Below are positions 63,425-64,000 of a DNA stretch of 64,000 nucleotides, piece by piece. The position numbers and the translations under genes are program-made. This DNA comes from an uncultured Clostridia bacterium. Its GTDB lineage: Bacteria; Bacillota; Clostridia; UMGS1810. The notes beneath the pieces were generated by a model, which saw only the letters and a list, made by a program, of their open reading frames with translations, did not search any database and was not told the DNA's origin. Where the stretch lies: the NCBI GenBank assembly GCA_934454585.1, contig CAKSFP010000009.1:27729-91728 (forward strand), given 5' to 3'. Positions within the stretch are counted from its first letter, which is position 1. Every line of letters starts with the position of its first letter.

Positions 63425-63855
63425 ATGAAGGAAAGCTATCTTACAAAAGCGTGCCGAAAAACGGTATATGAAAGATTTCCGGAACGGGAAGCCGTGCTGA
63501 ATTTTGCTTTTGAAAAGAGGTTGAGTGAGCTGCGCTCGGAACATGCCGGAGCGAGCAAGGAAAGGCTGCGACACCTCGAAAGTCAGATCATACCGGGCAT
63601 CGCAATCTATGAGACCCTTCAGACCGTTATGCCGAAGGATGAAGCTCTTAATGCTGTTCACGGATATGTGGAAGAACGGGCATATCGTCTGAAAAAGACC
63701 TTTCTGCGATTGATGCGCATCCCGGGATTATATAAAAAAAGGTACCGGGTATCTTCGCCAAGCAGACGCCGAAATTCTTTGGAAACTCGGCGGGCTTTGA
63801 GGCAAATGAAATCCGGACGACCGGCGGTGTATGGCGCATTGATATGACGAGCTGA
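63425..63855 (+). pseudogene. N-terminal half of an ATC-hydrolase-like gene, frameshifted and truncated
   Basis: Starts at an ATG 8 bases after GGGAGG, right behind the previous gene. It reads well through HLESQIIPGIAIYETLQTVM and RLMRIPGLYKK to a run of seven A at 63734-63740. There the frame is lost, but a -1 shift restores a good frame: VPGIFAKQTPKFFGN, then GGVWRIDMT. The homology stops abruptly near 63849 at the IS3 remnant. The missing C-terminal half fits the fragment at 60830-61063. One lost A in the run explains the frameshift; slippage during translation or a sequence error are alternatives. Confidence 0.6.
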
Positions 63856-64000
63856 CACACCACGGTTTTTCCAAGCATAATAGCCGCTCCGAGAGATTTC
63901 GAGCAGCCGGCATAATTTATCTGCAGAGACCTCAGAGCAATTAGCATCAATGAAACGATACTTGTCCTCTATAGTTTCGAAAATATGCCGACGGATTTTT
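63850..64000 (-). mobile_element. Truncated IS3-family transposase (OrfB N-terminal part)
   Basis: Reading leftward from the right edge, the minus strand encodes HIFETIEDKYRFIDA, then LCRLLEISRSGYYAWKNRG. This is the HTH-like N-terminus of IS3/IS150-type OrfB, whose SRSGYYAW motif is distinctive. The similarity ends after about 45-50 residues at the junction with the ATC-hydrolase-like fragment, so the catalytic DDE core is missing on this side. The rest of the element, including OrfA, would lie beyond the window. Confidence 0.75.

Noticed and set aside
1..64000. CRISPR arrays, tRNA and rRNA genes
   Set aside because: No regularly spaced direct repeats and no recognisable tRNA cloverleaf or rRNA segments were noticed on either strand. 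A tRNA could be missed by eye; a covariance-model scan would settle it.

Overview
The window reads as chromosome of a spore-forming, anaerobic Clostridia-type Firmicute, probably an uncultured gut or rumen lineage. Evidence: the sporulation genes yqfC, yqfD and ylbJ, the era-yqzL-recO arrangement, RNase M5, a long Firmicutes-type SRP RNA beside dnaX, pyruvate phosphate dikinase, secreted SLH (S-layer) proteins and a CUT1 sugar importer with a YesN-type AraC regulator. I saw no rRNA, tRNA or CRISPR array. All assignments come from reading the sequence; no database search was possible.

Layout. 1-1535: the N-terminal two thirds of a GH95 alpha-fucosidase. 1.8-11.2 kb: housekeeping and sporulation block (ppdK, recO, yqzL, era, dgkA, ybeY, phoH, yqfD, yqfC on the minus strand; ylbJ divergent). 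11.3-30.5 kb: a minus-strand polysaccharide locus with a Gfo/Idh/MocA oxidoreductase, a GH88 unsaturated glucuronyl hydrolase, two SLH proteins, a large secreted LamG/Ig protein, a 1254-residue heparinase-like lyase with a discoidin domain, a three-gene ABC importer, its membrane-bound AraC regulator and a PHP phosphoesterase. Together they could cut a uronic-acid polymer outside the cell, import the fragments, remove the unsaturated uronate and oxidise the sugar.

30.7-40.6 kb: a YabE-type 3D/G5 protein, then hom-thrB-rlmB-ACT-UPF0210-rnmV behind a near-consensus promoter, dnaX, the SRP RNA and an AEC transporter. 40.9-46.0 kb: carA followed by one uninterrupted reading frame that joins a complete CarB to a complete DapF. 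46.2-53.5 kb: a CmpB-like membrane protein, an MMPL/RND exporter and a 1173-residue GLUG/coiled-coil surface protein, then a flavin reductase-like protein. 53.6-54.1 kb: a FucU-type mutarotase.

54.1-64.0 kb looks accessory. A decayed esterase tail, an orphan promoter and a 15-bp perfect inverted repeat precede a TetR regulator with a textbook promoter overlapped by paired operators, two half-ABC transporters, three class I methyltransferases, a ZIP metal transporter, a leucine-carboxyl-methyltransferase-like enzyme, and three damaged pieces of ATC-hydrolase-like genes. Two of the pieces look like the front and back halves of a single gene placed in reverse order about 2.4 kb apart, and a truncated IS3-family transposase touches the front half at the right edge. 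This cluster and the CarB-DapF fusion are the most interesting items in the window.
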